This document shows, one piece after another, positions 41,012-49,022 of a stretch of 64,000 bases of DNA. The notes below the pieces were generated by a model that was not told the origin of the DNA, did no database searches, and saw only the letters and a program-made list of their open reading frames with translations. This DNA is from Dehalococcoidia bacterium. GTDB taxonomy: Bacteria; Chloroflexota; Dehalococcoidia; Bin125. Numbering within the stretch: the stretch's first letter is position 1; each line of letters opens with the position of its first letter. The DNA is taken from NCBI GenBank assembly GCA_022826965.1, contig JAJDTU010000009.1, positions 186,001 to 250,000 of the forward strand, in the 5' to 3' direction. A program made the position numbers and the translations under genes.

Positions 41012-41965
41012 ATGCCGTCGATCAACACGCTGCACGGAGAAGTGGACACGTCGGAGCTAGGTCGGACGCTGATCCACGAGCACATCGGGATTAAGTCTCC
41101 CGGCATATCGGAGAACTGGCCGGAGCTGTGGGACGAGGCCGGATGCGTGGCGTCCGCGGACGAGAAGCTGAACGCGCTTCAGCAACGCGGCGTGAGCACG
41201 GTGGTCGACCTCTCGACGGCGGACCTGGGCCGCGACATGGGTTTCCTGCAGAAGGTGTCGGAGGTGACCTCGATTAATGTGGTGCTCTGCACCGGGATCT
41301 ACTGGCTGCGCTCGATGTACTGGCGCGGACGCCCGGCGGAGCTGATGACCGAGGTGTTTGTCAAGGACATCACCGAAGGGATTGCGGGAACGGGCGTCAA
41401 GGCCAACATCATCAAGCTGGCTTCGGACGAACAGGGTGGCGGGGTGGACAGATACAACGAGAAGTGCCTGCGAGCGGGCGCGCGAGCGCACCGCGCCACC
41501 GGGGTGCCGATCGCGACCCATAACGGCCCGCCCGAGCTGGGCGCGAAGCAGCAAGACGTTTTCGAGGACGAGGGCTGCGACCTTTCGCGCATCGTGATCG
41601 GTCACGTCGGGGACACGGCCGACACCGACTACTTGAAGTCGCTGATGGACCGCGGATCGTACGTCGGGTTGGACCGCTTCGGGCTGGACCAGATTCTGTC
41701 GTTCGACGATCGGGTGAACACGGTGGTCAAACTTGCTGCGGACGGCTATACCGAGCGCATGCTGCTGGCGCACGACGCGTCGTGCTGCCTGGACTGGATT
41801 CCAGACATCGACGCGATGCGTCAGGCGCAGCCGAACTGGCACTTCAACCACATCTCGGACGATGTGGTGCCGGCGCTGCTGGAGCGCGGCGTGAGCGAGG
41901 CGCAGGTCGACCAGATGCTGGTCGGCAACCCGCGCGAGCTGTTCGAGAAGCAGGGCGCTTACTAG
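41012..41965 (+). CDS. Phosphotriesterase-like lactonase/hydrolase
   Basis: 317 residues with a complete binuclear metal site for the PTE family: His22 and His24 in IHEHIG, the carboxylatable Lys135 in NIIKLAS, His170 in IATHNG, His198 in VIGHVGD and Asp255 in LLAHDAS. Family members hydrolyse lactones or organophosphates. IATHNG replaces the usual IxTHT, so the substrate pocket may differ. AAAGGA before the ATG is a good ribosome site. The stop is immediately followed by the GTG of the next gene, so the two are co-translated. Confidence 0.92.
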   Translation: MPSINTLHGEVDTSELGRTLIHEHIGIKSPGISENWPELWDEAGCVASADEKLNALQQRGVSTVVDLSTADLGRDMGFLQKVSEVTSINVVLCTGIYWLRSMYWRGRPAELMTEVFVKDITEGIAGTGVKANIIKLASDEQGGGVDRYNEKCLRAGARAHRATGVPIATHNGPPELGAKQQDVFEDEGCDLSRIVIGHVGDTADTDYLKSLMDRGSYVGLDRFGLDQILSFDDRVNTVVKLAADGYTERMLLAHDASCCLDWIPDIDAMRQAQPNWHFNHISDDVVPALLERGVSEAQVDQMLVGNPRELFEKQGAY

Positions 41966-43639
41966 GTGGCCCAATCAGCTGCGACATCGGCCCTCGAGCC
42001 GGCCGATCTGTTATCGGCTGCGCGTGCCGGCTTCGCCGGAGCGCCGCTTGAAGACTCCAGCGGCGACATCGCAGCGCGCGCCCGGCTCTGGCGCGCCGGT
42101 CTCGTGGTCGCCGAAGCGGAAGCATCGGCGTCGGATGGTTTGGCTGCTGCTCAGGCTGCCGGCTCGGCGCTGCAGGCGGCGCTCGGCGAACAGAGCGATC
42201 AGCCGGGAGACGTGCTGGGCATCGAAGTTGAAGCACAACGTGAGCCGCGGAGTCCTGAAGGTCTGATCGGCCTGATCCAGACGCCGCTGCCGGGCCGACA
42301 CGGGCTGATCCTGCGAGACGGCGAATCGGTCGCTCGCGGCTGGCCGTTCGATGCGCTGCGGACCGACGGTCGGACAGCGGCCTGGGTGAAACAGCTGAAT
42401 CGGGAGGTGCGGCGGCCGGGGGCGCGGCTGGCGTCGAGCACGTCGGTCGAAGTGTTCACGACGGTCGAAGCCCTGGGCACGGTGGGGCCGACGGACGGCG
42501 AGCGGATTTCACCACGGGCCGGAGGGTTTCGGCTCGTGGATCAGGCGGAGGTGCTGCCCGATCGAGTGGCGGGATCGGCGCTGCAGGCGGCGGCCTGGCT
42601 GTTGCGGCATCAACGTGGGGACGGATCGTTCGCGTACGAGTACGCGCCAGCGAGCGGCGACAAGGCAGGCGGCAAGGCGGGCGGCTGGACGCCGTTCGAC
42701 CAGTTGGTTCGCCAGTGCGGCTGCGCCTGGGCGATCGCGATGGTGGCGCGCATTTCTCGGGATCGCAAGATCGGCGAGGCGGCGGCGAGGGCGATCAGCG
42801 GGGTCCTCGAGCGTCACCTGCGGCGAGACGGACCGGGTCGGCTGTTCTACCTGGAGGACATGTACGGAGAAGCGAAGCTGGGCGCTCCGCCGCTGCTGCT
42901 GCTGGCGATCTGCGAACTTGGTTCGGCGCTGAGGATTCCGCGCGAGACGGTCGACCAGCTGACAGCCTCATTGCTCGCGGTGCAGTCGCGAGACGGCCGC
43001 CTGGGTACCAAGGCGCGCGGGATGGAGCTTGAGGGGTCGGAGACGTATTACGCCGGCCAGATCGTACTGGCGCTGGCGAGGTTGTTTGCGATCCGCAAGC
43101 GACCGCGTCTGCGCACGGCCGTGGAACGGTCGCTCAAGCACTACCGGGGTCGTTGGGATGACGAGGACGAGCGAGATTTGTCGTTTACGACGTGGATGAT
43201 CCAGGCCTGCGACCAGTGGCACGCGAATGTTGGAGACGACTTGTCGCGCGACTACGCCTACGAGATGGCGGACTGGGCGCTGGAGGAACAGCACGGCGAG
43301 GACAGCGGGAATCCGCTCTGGGTCGGCGCGTTCCAGAACACGCCGGGGATCGGGACGGCGGCGTACAGCGAGGGGATTGCGAGTGCGCTCTCGATCGCGC
43401 AGCGGACAGGAGACCAGGAGCGGGCGGAGCGGTATCGGTCCGCGTTGCTATCGAGCGTGCGGTTCCTGCTTTCGCTGTCGCTGGATGGTCCCGAGTATGC
43501 GCTGGTCGGGGGTAGCGAGCATGTGGGAGCGGTGCGGTCGGCGCTGCATCGATCGGGGTTGCGCTGCGACAATGCGCAGCACTACGTGATGTCGATGCTG
43601 CGGGCTCGGGCCTTATGCTGGGATGGGAACGGGGAGTAA
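41966..43639 (+). CDS. Alpha/alpha-toroid protein with unassigned N-terminal domain
   Basis: 557 residues from GTG directly after the phosphotriesterase stop. Residues 1-190 are alanine-rich and mixed; they contain HGLILRDGESVARGWPF and STSVEVFTTVEAL and resemble no family I can name. From ~205 there is a repeated helix-pair pattern typical of (alpha/alpha)6 toroids, with GDGSFAYEYAP, NPLWVGAFQNTPGIGTAAYSEG and IASALSIA. This is the fold of glycosidases, epimerases and terpene cyclases. The residues needed to assign a reaction are not identified. The partner lactonase suggests that the pair processes one compound. Confidence 0.65.
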   Translation: MAQSAATSALEPADLLSAARAGFAGAPLEDSSGDIAARARLWRAGLVVAEAEASASDGLAAAQAAGSALQAALGEQSDQPGDVLGIEVEAQREPRSPEGLIGLIQTPLPGRHGLILRDGESVARGWPFDALRTDGRTAAWVKQLNREVRRPGARLASSTSVEVFTTVEALGTVGPTDGERISPRAGGFRLVDQAEVLPDRVAGSALQAAAWLLRHQRGDGSFAYEYAPASGDKAGGKAGGWTPFDQLVRQCGCAWAIAMVARISRDRKIGEAAARAISGVLERHLRRDGPGRLFYLEDMYGEAKLGAPPLLLLAICELGSALRIPRETVDQLTASLLAVQSRDGRLGTKARGMELEGSETYYAGQIVLALARLFAIRKRPRLRTAVERSLKHYRGRWDDEDERDLSFTTWMIQACDQWHANVGDDLSRDYAYEMADWALEEQHGEDSGNPLWVGAFQNTPGIGTAAYSEGIASALSIAQRTGDQERAERYRSALLSSVRFLLSLSLDGPEYALVGGSEHVGAVRSALHRSGLRCDNAQHYVMSMLRARALCWDGNGE

Positions 43640-43646
43640 TGGCCTG

Positions 43647-43925
43647 ATGGCGATCATCGACACCCTCAGGTTCCGCAACATTCTGGTCGACGGCGAGATC
43701 GCTGAAGAGGAGCCGGCCCGAGAGTTCGTCGGCGCGCTTGATGAGTCTCTCGAAGAGATCACGGGCAACCTAGCAACGAAGGCCGACCTGACAGCATTCA
43801 AGGCGGAGATTCTGGCTGCTATCGCTCAAAGCGATGCTGCCAACGCTCGCGGCCGATTGGCGCTGTTTGCCGCCATCACTGCGGTCCTCGGCGTTGCAGT
43901 GGGGCTGATTCTCGGTCTCAACTGA
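43647..43925 (+). CDS. Small tail-anchored DUF1640/CCDC90-like protein
   Basis: 92 residues from ATG 43647, chosen over 43623 because GGGGAG lies 10 bases upstream and the sequence then begins MAII like the protein at 4432-4698. It contains LRFRNILV, REFVGALDESL and the DUF1640-type GNLATKADLTAFKAE, and ends in a membrane helix at about 70-90. It follows the toroid gene by 7 bases and so belongs to that transcript. The function is unknown. Confidence 0.68.
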   Translation: MAIIDTLRFRNILVDGEIAEEEPAREFVGALDESLEEITGNLATKADLTAFKAEILAAIAQSDAANARGRLALFAAITAVLGVAVGLILGLN

Positions 43926-43927
43926 CC

Positions 43928-44827
43928 TCAGCCCTTGAGGTCGGGCCAGACTTCTCGCCAGGCGGTTTCGATGGTTTGTAGGTATTGGTCGACGGGGATG
44001 GCGAGTTCCCGGTCGTAGTTGGGCATTCCGATGCCGAGGCGGGTGATGCCCATGTCGCGGGCGGCGCTGAGCAGGCGCTGGGTGTTGGCCATGTCGGCGT
44101 CGAGCGGCGGCAGCCACTGGATAGGGAAGTCGTCGGGGTCGCGGTCGTTGGCCTCGAGCTGCGCGCGCAGGCGGCCGATCAGCTCGGCTAGTTGATCCAC
44201 GGTGGACTGAACGGGCGCGATCCAGCCGTCGCCCAGGCGGGCGGTACGCTCGATCGCGGCCTGAGCGAAGCCGCCGAAGAGGATCGGCGGACCGCCGGGC
44301 GTGACCGGCTTGGGCATGACCGACATCTGGTCGATGTTGACGTAGCGGCCGCTGAAGGTGATGGGTTCCTCGGTCCAACATGCTCGGAGGACGCGGATGT
44401 ACTCCTCCATGCGGCTCGGGCGCTGGCGGAAGTTGGCGGTGAGGGCGTCGAACTCCTGCCATTGCCAGCCGATGCCGATGCCGAGGCGCATGCGTCCGCG
44501 GGAGAGGATGTCGATCTCGGCGGCCTGCTTGGCGACGAGGACGGGTTCGCGCTGGGGCAGGACGAGGACGTTGGTCTGCAGGGCGACGCGGTTGGTGATG
44601 CCGGCGAGCCAGGCGAGGGTAGTCAGAACCTCGTGCTGGTGGACATCGTCGGTGTAGGGGCCGGTCTGGGGGCGGTCGTCGCGAGCGTAGGCGTAGATGA
44701 CGTGGTCTGCCATGGAGATGAAGTCGCAGCCGATCGCCTCGACGCCCTGAGCCCAGTCGCGCAGTTCCGAGACATCCCAGTGCCAGTGCCAGGCGGGAAT
44801 CTGACAGCCGAATTCGAACTGTGCCAT
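43928..44827 (-). CDS. LLM-class F420-dependent oxidoreductase
   Basis: 299 residues. TIM-barrel of the luciferase-like monooxygenase family: FGCQIPAWHWHWDV at the start, DHVIYAYARDDR near 41, NVLVLPQREPVLVAKQAAEIDILSRGRMRLGIGIGW and ILFGGFAQAAIERTARLGDGWIAP. This loop-and-barrel order matches F420-dependent members rather than FMN luciferases. Such enzymes are abundant in Chloroflexota and actinobacteria. The substrate cannot be predicted. It is convergent with the small anchored-protein gene. Confidence 0.9.
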   Translation of the reverse strand: MAQFEFGCQIPAWHWHWDVSELRDWAQGVEAIGCDFISMADHVIYAYARDDRPQTGPYTDDVHQHEVLTTLAWLAGITNRVALQTNVLVLPQREPVLVAKQAAEIDILSRGRMRLGIGIGWQWQEFDALTANFRQRPSRMEEYIRVLRACWTEEPITFSGRYVNIDQMSVMPKPVTPGGPPILFGGFAQAAIERTARLGDGWIAPVQSTVDQLAELIGRLRAQLEANDRDPDDFPIQWLPPLDADMANTQRLLSAARDMGITRLGIGMPNYDRELAIPVDQYLQTIETAWREVWPDLKG

Positions 44828-44918
44828 TGGTCGCTCTCCTCGGAATCGCTTGGGTTCAACGCCGTTCAGTCAGGTGTATCCTAGGCGCATCCCGACGGCA
44901 CCTGGAGACCTGAGTGAT

Positions 44919-45158
44919 ATGGCGTTGGATGAGCGGCATGCGGGAGAAGAAGGCGTCCTACGGAGCGACATCGCGGACGTGATCGACCGCGCAGCGGCGA
45001 TGGCGGTGTATGCGTATGCGTCGGTCACCCAGGCCGGGGCGACCGAGGGTCTGCAACTGCCTCCGCAGTTGGCGGAGCACCTGGCCGAGGCGACGTACGT
45101 GGACGTGATGCGTTACTCGTTGGACGAGTGCACGTGTCCGTGCCATCAGGAGCACTAG
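44919..45158 (+). CDS. Small protein of unknown function with terminal Cys/His cluster
   Basis: 79 residues from ATG 44919 with GGAG upstream at a long spacing. Mostly helical (VIDRAAAMAVYAYASVTQAG, LAEHLAEATYVDVMRYSL), it ends DECTCPCHQEH, a compact cysteine/histidine motif that could bind a metal. It is divergent to the LLM gene. No family is recognised. Confidence 0.5.
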   Translation: MALDERHAGEEGVLRSDIADVIDRAAAMAVYAYASVTQAGATEGLQLPPQLAEHLAEATYVDVMRYSLDECTCPCHQEH

Positions 45159-45181
45159 CGGCGAGCATCATCTCTCGGCGA

Positions 45182-45284
45182 GCCCCCCTCTGCCTTCGGC
45201 ATCTCCCCCCGCTGCGCGGGGGGAGATGGGAGACGTGGTGCGGGGATGGCGCGGCGTGCTCTGGGCCCCGCGTCGAGCGCGGGG
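45182..45284 (+). repeat. Family A repeat copy 10 and a family C palindrome
   Basis: Bases 45182-45230 are a typical family A copy (GCC-TTC-GGC; loop TGC). Bases 45266-45284 are CCCCGCG-TCGAG-CGCGGGG, which matches the palindrome at 27738 with both sides of two stem pairs changed together. The gap 45159-45407 holds no gene. Confidence 0.88.
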
Positions 45285-45407
45285 CATCGGATTTGTCTCG
45301 CGGCGGCGAAACCGGGTATCGGCAGCTTCTACAGGTCGGGGCTACACTGCGGTTGACTGCGTTTGTGCAGATTGATTTTCACGCGACGACATGAAGGAGC
45401 ATGTGCG

Positions 45408-46043
45408 ATGACCACGGCGACCAAGGACTCGGTGGTGACCCCGGAGCGGTTCAAGTCGGGAATGACCTGGAACCAGTACCTGGCATTCATCAACTCGGAA
45501 GAGAACTTCCAGCGCCTGACCCCGGGCGGCGACCCCCGCGGCGACGCGAACGTGGAGCGGTTCATCCGCAACATGAGCGCCTGGCAGGTTTCGGAAGCAG
45601 GGCGCGAGGCGCTGCAGTCGCTGCCGCGGCTGAAGATGCTGGTGCTGGGCGAGGACTGGTGCCCGGACGTGTATCGCGGACTGCCGGTGCTGGCGGAGAT
45701 CGCGGCGACGGCGGGCTGGGAGATCCGGATCTTCGCGCGCGACGAGAACAACGACATCATGTCCGAGTTCCTGAAGGACGGACAGCACGAGTCGATTCCG
45801 ACGGCGGTGATGTACACGCTGGACCATGAGTACGTTGGTCACTGGATCGAGCGTCCGGCGGTGGCGAACGAGCATATGGCCAACATGCAGAAGCTGTTCA
45901 GCCGCAAAGAGGGCGAGTCGGAAGACGAGATGCGGGCTCGGATTCGCCAGGGCTACCGAGACCTTCAGTCGTCGGACGAGTGGGCGTCGTGGCGCGACGC
46001 GACGGTCGACGAGATTGTGGAGTTGGTTCGGAGCAACACGTAG
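45408..46043 (+). CDS. Thioredoxin-fold protein
   Basis: 211 residues; the ATG at 45408 has AAGGAG 8 bases upstream. A thioredoxin-like centre begins near residue 73: LKMLVLGEDWCPDVYRG, with Cys85 as the only cysteine of the CxxC position (CPDV), and HESIPTAVMYTLDHEYVGHW supplies the cis-proline strand. The second active-site cysteine is missing, so it is more likely a thiol peroxidase-like or binding protein than a disulfide reductase. The N-terminal 60 residues are unassigned. Confidence 0.75.
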   Translation: MTTATKDSVVTPERFKSGMTWNQYLAFINSEENFQRLTPGGDPRGDANVERFIRNMSAWQVSEAGREALQSLPRLKMLVLGEDWCPDVYRGLPVLAEIAATAGWEIRIFARDENNDIMSEFLKDGQHESIPTAVMYTLDHEYVGHWIERPAVANEHMANMQKLFSRKEGESEDEMRARIRQGYRDLQSSDEWASWRDATVDEIVELVRSNT

Positions 46044-46044
46044 G

Positions 46045-46147
46045 GGCCCTCAGCCCGGCTCTCTCCCTCGGGGAGAGGGAATCGAATTCAGTGGCACCAG
46101 AGCGGAATCCCCTCTCCCCCTGGGACAGGGCGAGGGTGCGGGTTCCC
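46045..46147. repeat. Two family B repeats in opposite orientation
   Basis: Bases 46045-46080 are a plus copy (CTCTCCCTCGGGGAGAGGG). Bases 46107-46147 are a reversed, degenerate copy (CCCCTCTCCCCCTGGGACAG). They flank about 26 bases and form a BIME-like pair after the thioredoxin-fold gene. Confidence 0.75.
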
Positions 46148-46228
46148 AATCGGCGTCAGTCCTGACGACCGGTCGTTCGATTCCGTCCTGCGATTCGTAT
46201 GCGGGAGTCCCGCTGGAGGCGTGCGGAT

Positions 46229-46301
46229 GCCCCCCTCTGCCCCCGCATCAAGTGCGGGGCAGGCTTCGGCATCTCCCCCCGCTTACGCGGGGGGAGAGGG
46301 G
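46229..46301 (+). repeat. Family A repeat copy 11 with a nested family C palindrome
   Basis: The outer parts match family A (CCCCCCTCTG and GGCATCTCCCCCCGC with loop TTAC). The first hairpin is split by about 24 bases carrying CCCCGCA-TCAAG-TGCGGGG (46241-46259) followed by CAGGCT. Confidence 0.85.
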
Positions 46302-46341
46302 ATCGCATCGAGGCGGCGACTGAGTCAGTTTGGCAACTGAC

Positions 46342-47007
46342 TCAACGTCTGGTTGAGGACCCGAAGGGGCTGTCGGGTGGGTCATTGGGGTCGGGTTGGT
46401 CTTCGATGACTGGTGCGCCCTGCTCGATGGCTCGCATGGCTCGCCAGGTGATGAACCAGCGCTGGAGGGCGGTGAGGTTGGTGAGGACGGCGAGGATCCA
46501 GAGGATCGGGAGGATCTGCGCGGAGAGCAGGCCAATCGAGAGGATGAGGACGCGCTCGAGGCGGGTACCGAGTCCGGTGCGGATGCTGATGCCGAACTCG
46601 CCGGCCTTGGAGCGGGTGTAGCTGACCATCATGCTGCCGAAGAGGGAGACGCCGATTAAGACGATGGCGGTGCGGTCGAAGCGCTCGGCGGCGCTGTACC
46701 AGATGAGGAGTCCGAAGAGCAGGGCGAAGTCGGCGAGCCGGTCGGAGACGGCGTCGAAGACGGCGCCCCAGTCGGAGGCGCGGTCGGTGGCTCGGGCGAC
46801 GGCGCCGTCGAGCAGGTCGAAGAAGGCGGCGGCGAGCATGGTGATGCCGGCCTGCCAGAACATGCCGTGGGCGGCGAATGCGCCGGCGCCGCCCATGCCG
46901 AGCAGGCCGATCACGGTCAGGGCGTTTGGGGTGAGTCCGGTGCGGGCGACGGCGCGTCCGAGGCGCTCGGAGATGTCGGTTGATATCGAGTGGGGGAGAA
47001 GTGACAC
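46342..47007 (-). CDS. CDP-alcohol phosphatidyltransferase, probable phosphatidylinositol-phosphate synthase
   Basis: 221 residues, multi-pass membrane enzyme. The CDP-OH-P motif is complete: DLLDGAVAR then GAVFDAVSDR, giving Asp64, Asp67, Gly68, Arg72, Gly81, Asp85 and Asp89. Around it, GLTPNALTVIG, VSYTRSKAGEFG and TRLERVLIL line up with mycobacterial PgsA1 (PIP synthase), which joins CDP-diacylglycerol and inositol-3-phosphate. The same family also makes phosphatidylglycerophosphate; Ino1 and PimA-like genes in the same run favour the inositol reaction. It is the last gene of the minus-strand lipid cluster, with repeats beyond its stop. Confidence 0.85.
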   Translation of the reverse strand: MSLLPHSISTDISERLGRAVARTGLTPNALTVIGLLGMGGAGAFAAHGMFWQAGITMLAAAFFDLLDGAVARATDRASDWGAVFDAVSDRLADFALLFGLLIWYSAAERFDRTAIVLIGVSLFGSMMVSYTRSKAGEFGISIRTGLGTRLERVLILSIGLLSAQILPILWILAVLTNLTALQRWFITWRAMRAIEQGAPVIEDQPDPNDPPDSPFGSSTRR

Positions 47008-47073
47008 GTGGCTCTCGATCGGAGTCCGGCCGCCTTGGAGCCACTGTACACAGGGGACGGATCGGAAATCGGC

Positions 47074-47967
47074 CTAGTCGTAAAACAGTCGCTTGCCGAC
47101 GAAGAAGAGGAGGATGGCCACGGGGATCGCGGCGGCGATGGCGATGACGTGGTTGAGGTTGAGGCGTTCGTAGAAGGGCTGCTGCTGAGGCTCGATGTAG
47201 GGCCAGTTGAGCAGGAGGGCGCGCTCGGCGTTCTTCGTAAACTCTGCGATCAGGTTCTCTTCAGGGATGCCGTAGACCTGTTCGATGGCCTCATAGAACG
47301 CCACGCCGTCGCCGACGGCGCGAAAGAGTTCGGCGAGTGTCTCGGGACCCCAGTCCTGGATGAACCAGGCGAGCATGCCGCCGGCCTGGCCGAAGTACTT
47401 GGCCTGGAACTGCCAGGAGGTCGGAATTGTCTCCAGCTGCTCGACGGAGTAGTACTGCTCGTGGTCGAACAGGGCCACGGAACCGGCGCGCCTGAGGAAG
47501 AATCCGGGTAACGGACCGGCCGACCAGAAGCCCATCGCCGAGCGCATCCAGAGCGGCACCTGGGCCGCGTGAGCTCCGGTGGCGGCGTCAATCAGGGCGT
47601 TGGTGACGGCGCTGCGCACGTCGCCAGAGGCGTTGCGCACGACATGCCGGACATCGGCGTCCTCCTCCACTCCTGCGGGGAACAGGGAGGGGTCGGTCGG
47701 ATCGGAGCCGGCCGGCCAGACGATGATCGCGAGTGGAGCGTTGACGTCGACGTCGATCAGCTCGCTGACGAGGTCGTAGGCGCCCTGGCCGTGGTCGGCG
47801 AGGTCGTCGGCGCGGAGTTGTCCCTGGGTGTGCCAGAGGGTGAGGTTGTCGCGCTCGGCGCTGGACCACTCAATGTCGTCGCTCTGGGCGTGCAGTGCGA
47901 CCTGCGCCACGAATCCTGCCAAGATGGCAGCGACTATTGCCAGCGTCTTGAGTCCGAGCGGTCTCAC
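47074..47967 (-). CDS. Peptidase-MA-like membrane protein lacking the catalytic HExxH
   Basis: 297 residues, signal or anchor segment at 5-27 and a C-terminal transmembrane helix near 275-292. It lines up with the active-looking peptidase at 58909-60426. VTNALIDAATGAHAAQVPLWMRSAMGFWSAG matches the region with HELTH and WLDEGMA, but the zinc-binding HExxH has become NALIDA and the downstream glutamate is gone. YFGQAGGMLAWFIQDWG matches FYGQSAAIVLYLLTEYG of the same protein. So it is probably a pseudo-protease acting as a scaffold. It sits 15 bp from the PimA-like gene and before the PIP synthase. Confidence 0.7.
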   Translation of the reverse strand: MRPLGLKTLAIVAAILAGFVAQVALHAQSDDIEWSSAERDNLTLWHTQGQLRADDLADHGQGAYDLVSELIDVDVNAPLAIIVWPAGSDPTDPSLFPAGVEEDADVRHVVRNASGDVRSAVTNALIDAATGAHAAQVPLWMRSAMGFWSAGPLPGFFLRRAGSVALFDHEQYYSVEQLETIPTSWQFQAKYFGQAGGMLAWFIQDWGPETLAELFRAVGDGVAFYEAIEQVYGIPEENLIAEFTKNAERALLLNWPYIEPQQQPFYERLNLNHVIAIAAAIPVAILLFFVGKRLFYD

Positions 47968-47982
47968 TAGCCCAGCGTATGG

Positions 47983-48999
47983 TCAGAGCAGGGATCGATA
48001 CAGGTCGAGGTGTTGCAGGGCGATGCTGCGCGAGTCGAAGCGGGCGGCGGCCAGGCGGCCGCGGTTCGCCAGTTGTTCGCGGAGGGCGGAGTCGCTGAGC
48101 AGGCGGAGGAGGTTAGCGGCGAGGGCGTTGGGATCATTGGGCGCGGACAGCAGGGCGGCTGCGCCGTCGTCGGTGGCGATGCGGTAGCCATCGATATCGG
48201 AGGCGGCGACGGGGACGCCGGCGGCCATTGCTTCGACCAGTACGAGGCCGAGCGCTTCGCCGCCGGTCGCGGGGAAGGCGGCACAGGTGGCGGTGCGCAT
48301 GAGCGAGGCGATTTCGTCGTGCGGAACCGGTCCGAGGAAGATGACTCGGCTGTCTGCGCGTGATCGGGTGGCGTCCGTGACCGGTCCGGCGACCGCGAGC
48401 CGGACGTCGGGCAACCGCTGCAATGCCTGGAGCAGGATCGGCAAGCCCTTGCGGGGTTCGTCGCGACCGACGAAGAGGATGGTCTGCGGGTCCGGGTTGC
48501 GTTCGAGGTGGCGGAAGCTGGACAGGTCGAGACATGGGTGGATGATTGCGGGGTTCGGTCCGACGACCGATTGCGCTGCCCGACGTGAGACTTCGCTGGC
48601 GCAGACGACCGCGTCGGCGCGGTTGAGCAGCCGTCGGGAGATGGGATGGGTCCGGCGATAGAAGCGTCCGGCGACGGGCTCGGCCGAGTGCAGCGTGACC
48701 ACGGTCGGCGCTGCTCCGGGATGCAGCAACGACAGCGGGCCAAGCAGGGGCAGCATCGGCTCCTGGATGTGCAGGATGTCGTGCGGGCTGCGGAGAAAGC
48801 GGCGTAAGGCGAAGAGGTCGCGCGGGTGGAATGCGAGGTCGGCGCGAGTGCCGCCGAGGCTGACTCGGACGGGCCTGGACGGGGCGAAGATGTGGGACTC
48901 GTGGCCGAGTTCGTTGAGCGCCTCGGACAGGGCCGTCGTGTGGGTCTGGACGCCTCCGGGCTGTTCGGGATCGTAGGGCAGGAGGTGATGGATCCGCAC
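47983..48999 (-). CDS. PimA-like GT4 glycosyltransferase
   Basis: 338 residues from GTG 48999; upstream in-frame sequence is low-complexity and excluded, though the start lacks a strong ribosome site. GT-B fold: LLPYDPEQPGGVQTHTTALSEAL matches PimA's N-terminal GGVQxH donor/acceptor loop, and LFVGRDEPRKG (175-185) repeats PimA's GRxDEPRKG. The EX7E motif is Glu248/Glu256 in GGEALGLVLVE. PimA adds mannose from GDP-mannose to phosphatidylinositol at the cytoplasmic membrane face. Sugar specificity is not proven. Only one GT is present, so a mono-hexosylated lipid is expected. The PHP gene lies 23 bp upstream. Confidence 0.85.
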   Translation of the reverse strand: MRIHHLLPYDPEQPGGVQTHTTALSEALNELGHESHIFAPSRPVRVSLGGTRADLAFHPRDLFALRRFLRSPHDILHIQEPMLPLLGPLSLLHPGAAPTVVTLHSAEPVAGRFYRRTHPISRRLLNRADAVVCASEVSRRAAQSVVGPNPAIIHPCLDLSSFRHLERNPDPQTILFVGRDEPRKGLPILLQALQRLPDVRLAVAGPVTDATRSRADSRVIFLGPVPHDEIASLMRTATCAAFPATGGEALGLVLVEAMAAGVPVAASDIDGYRIATDDGAAALLSAPNDPNALAANLLRLLSDSALREQLANRGRLAAARFDSRSIALQHLDLYRSLL

Positions 49000-49022
49000 G
49001 GGTGGGGGTCTCGGTTCCGTCG

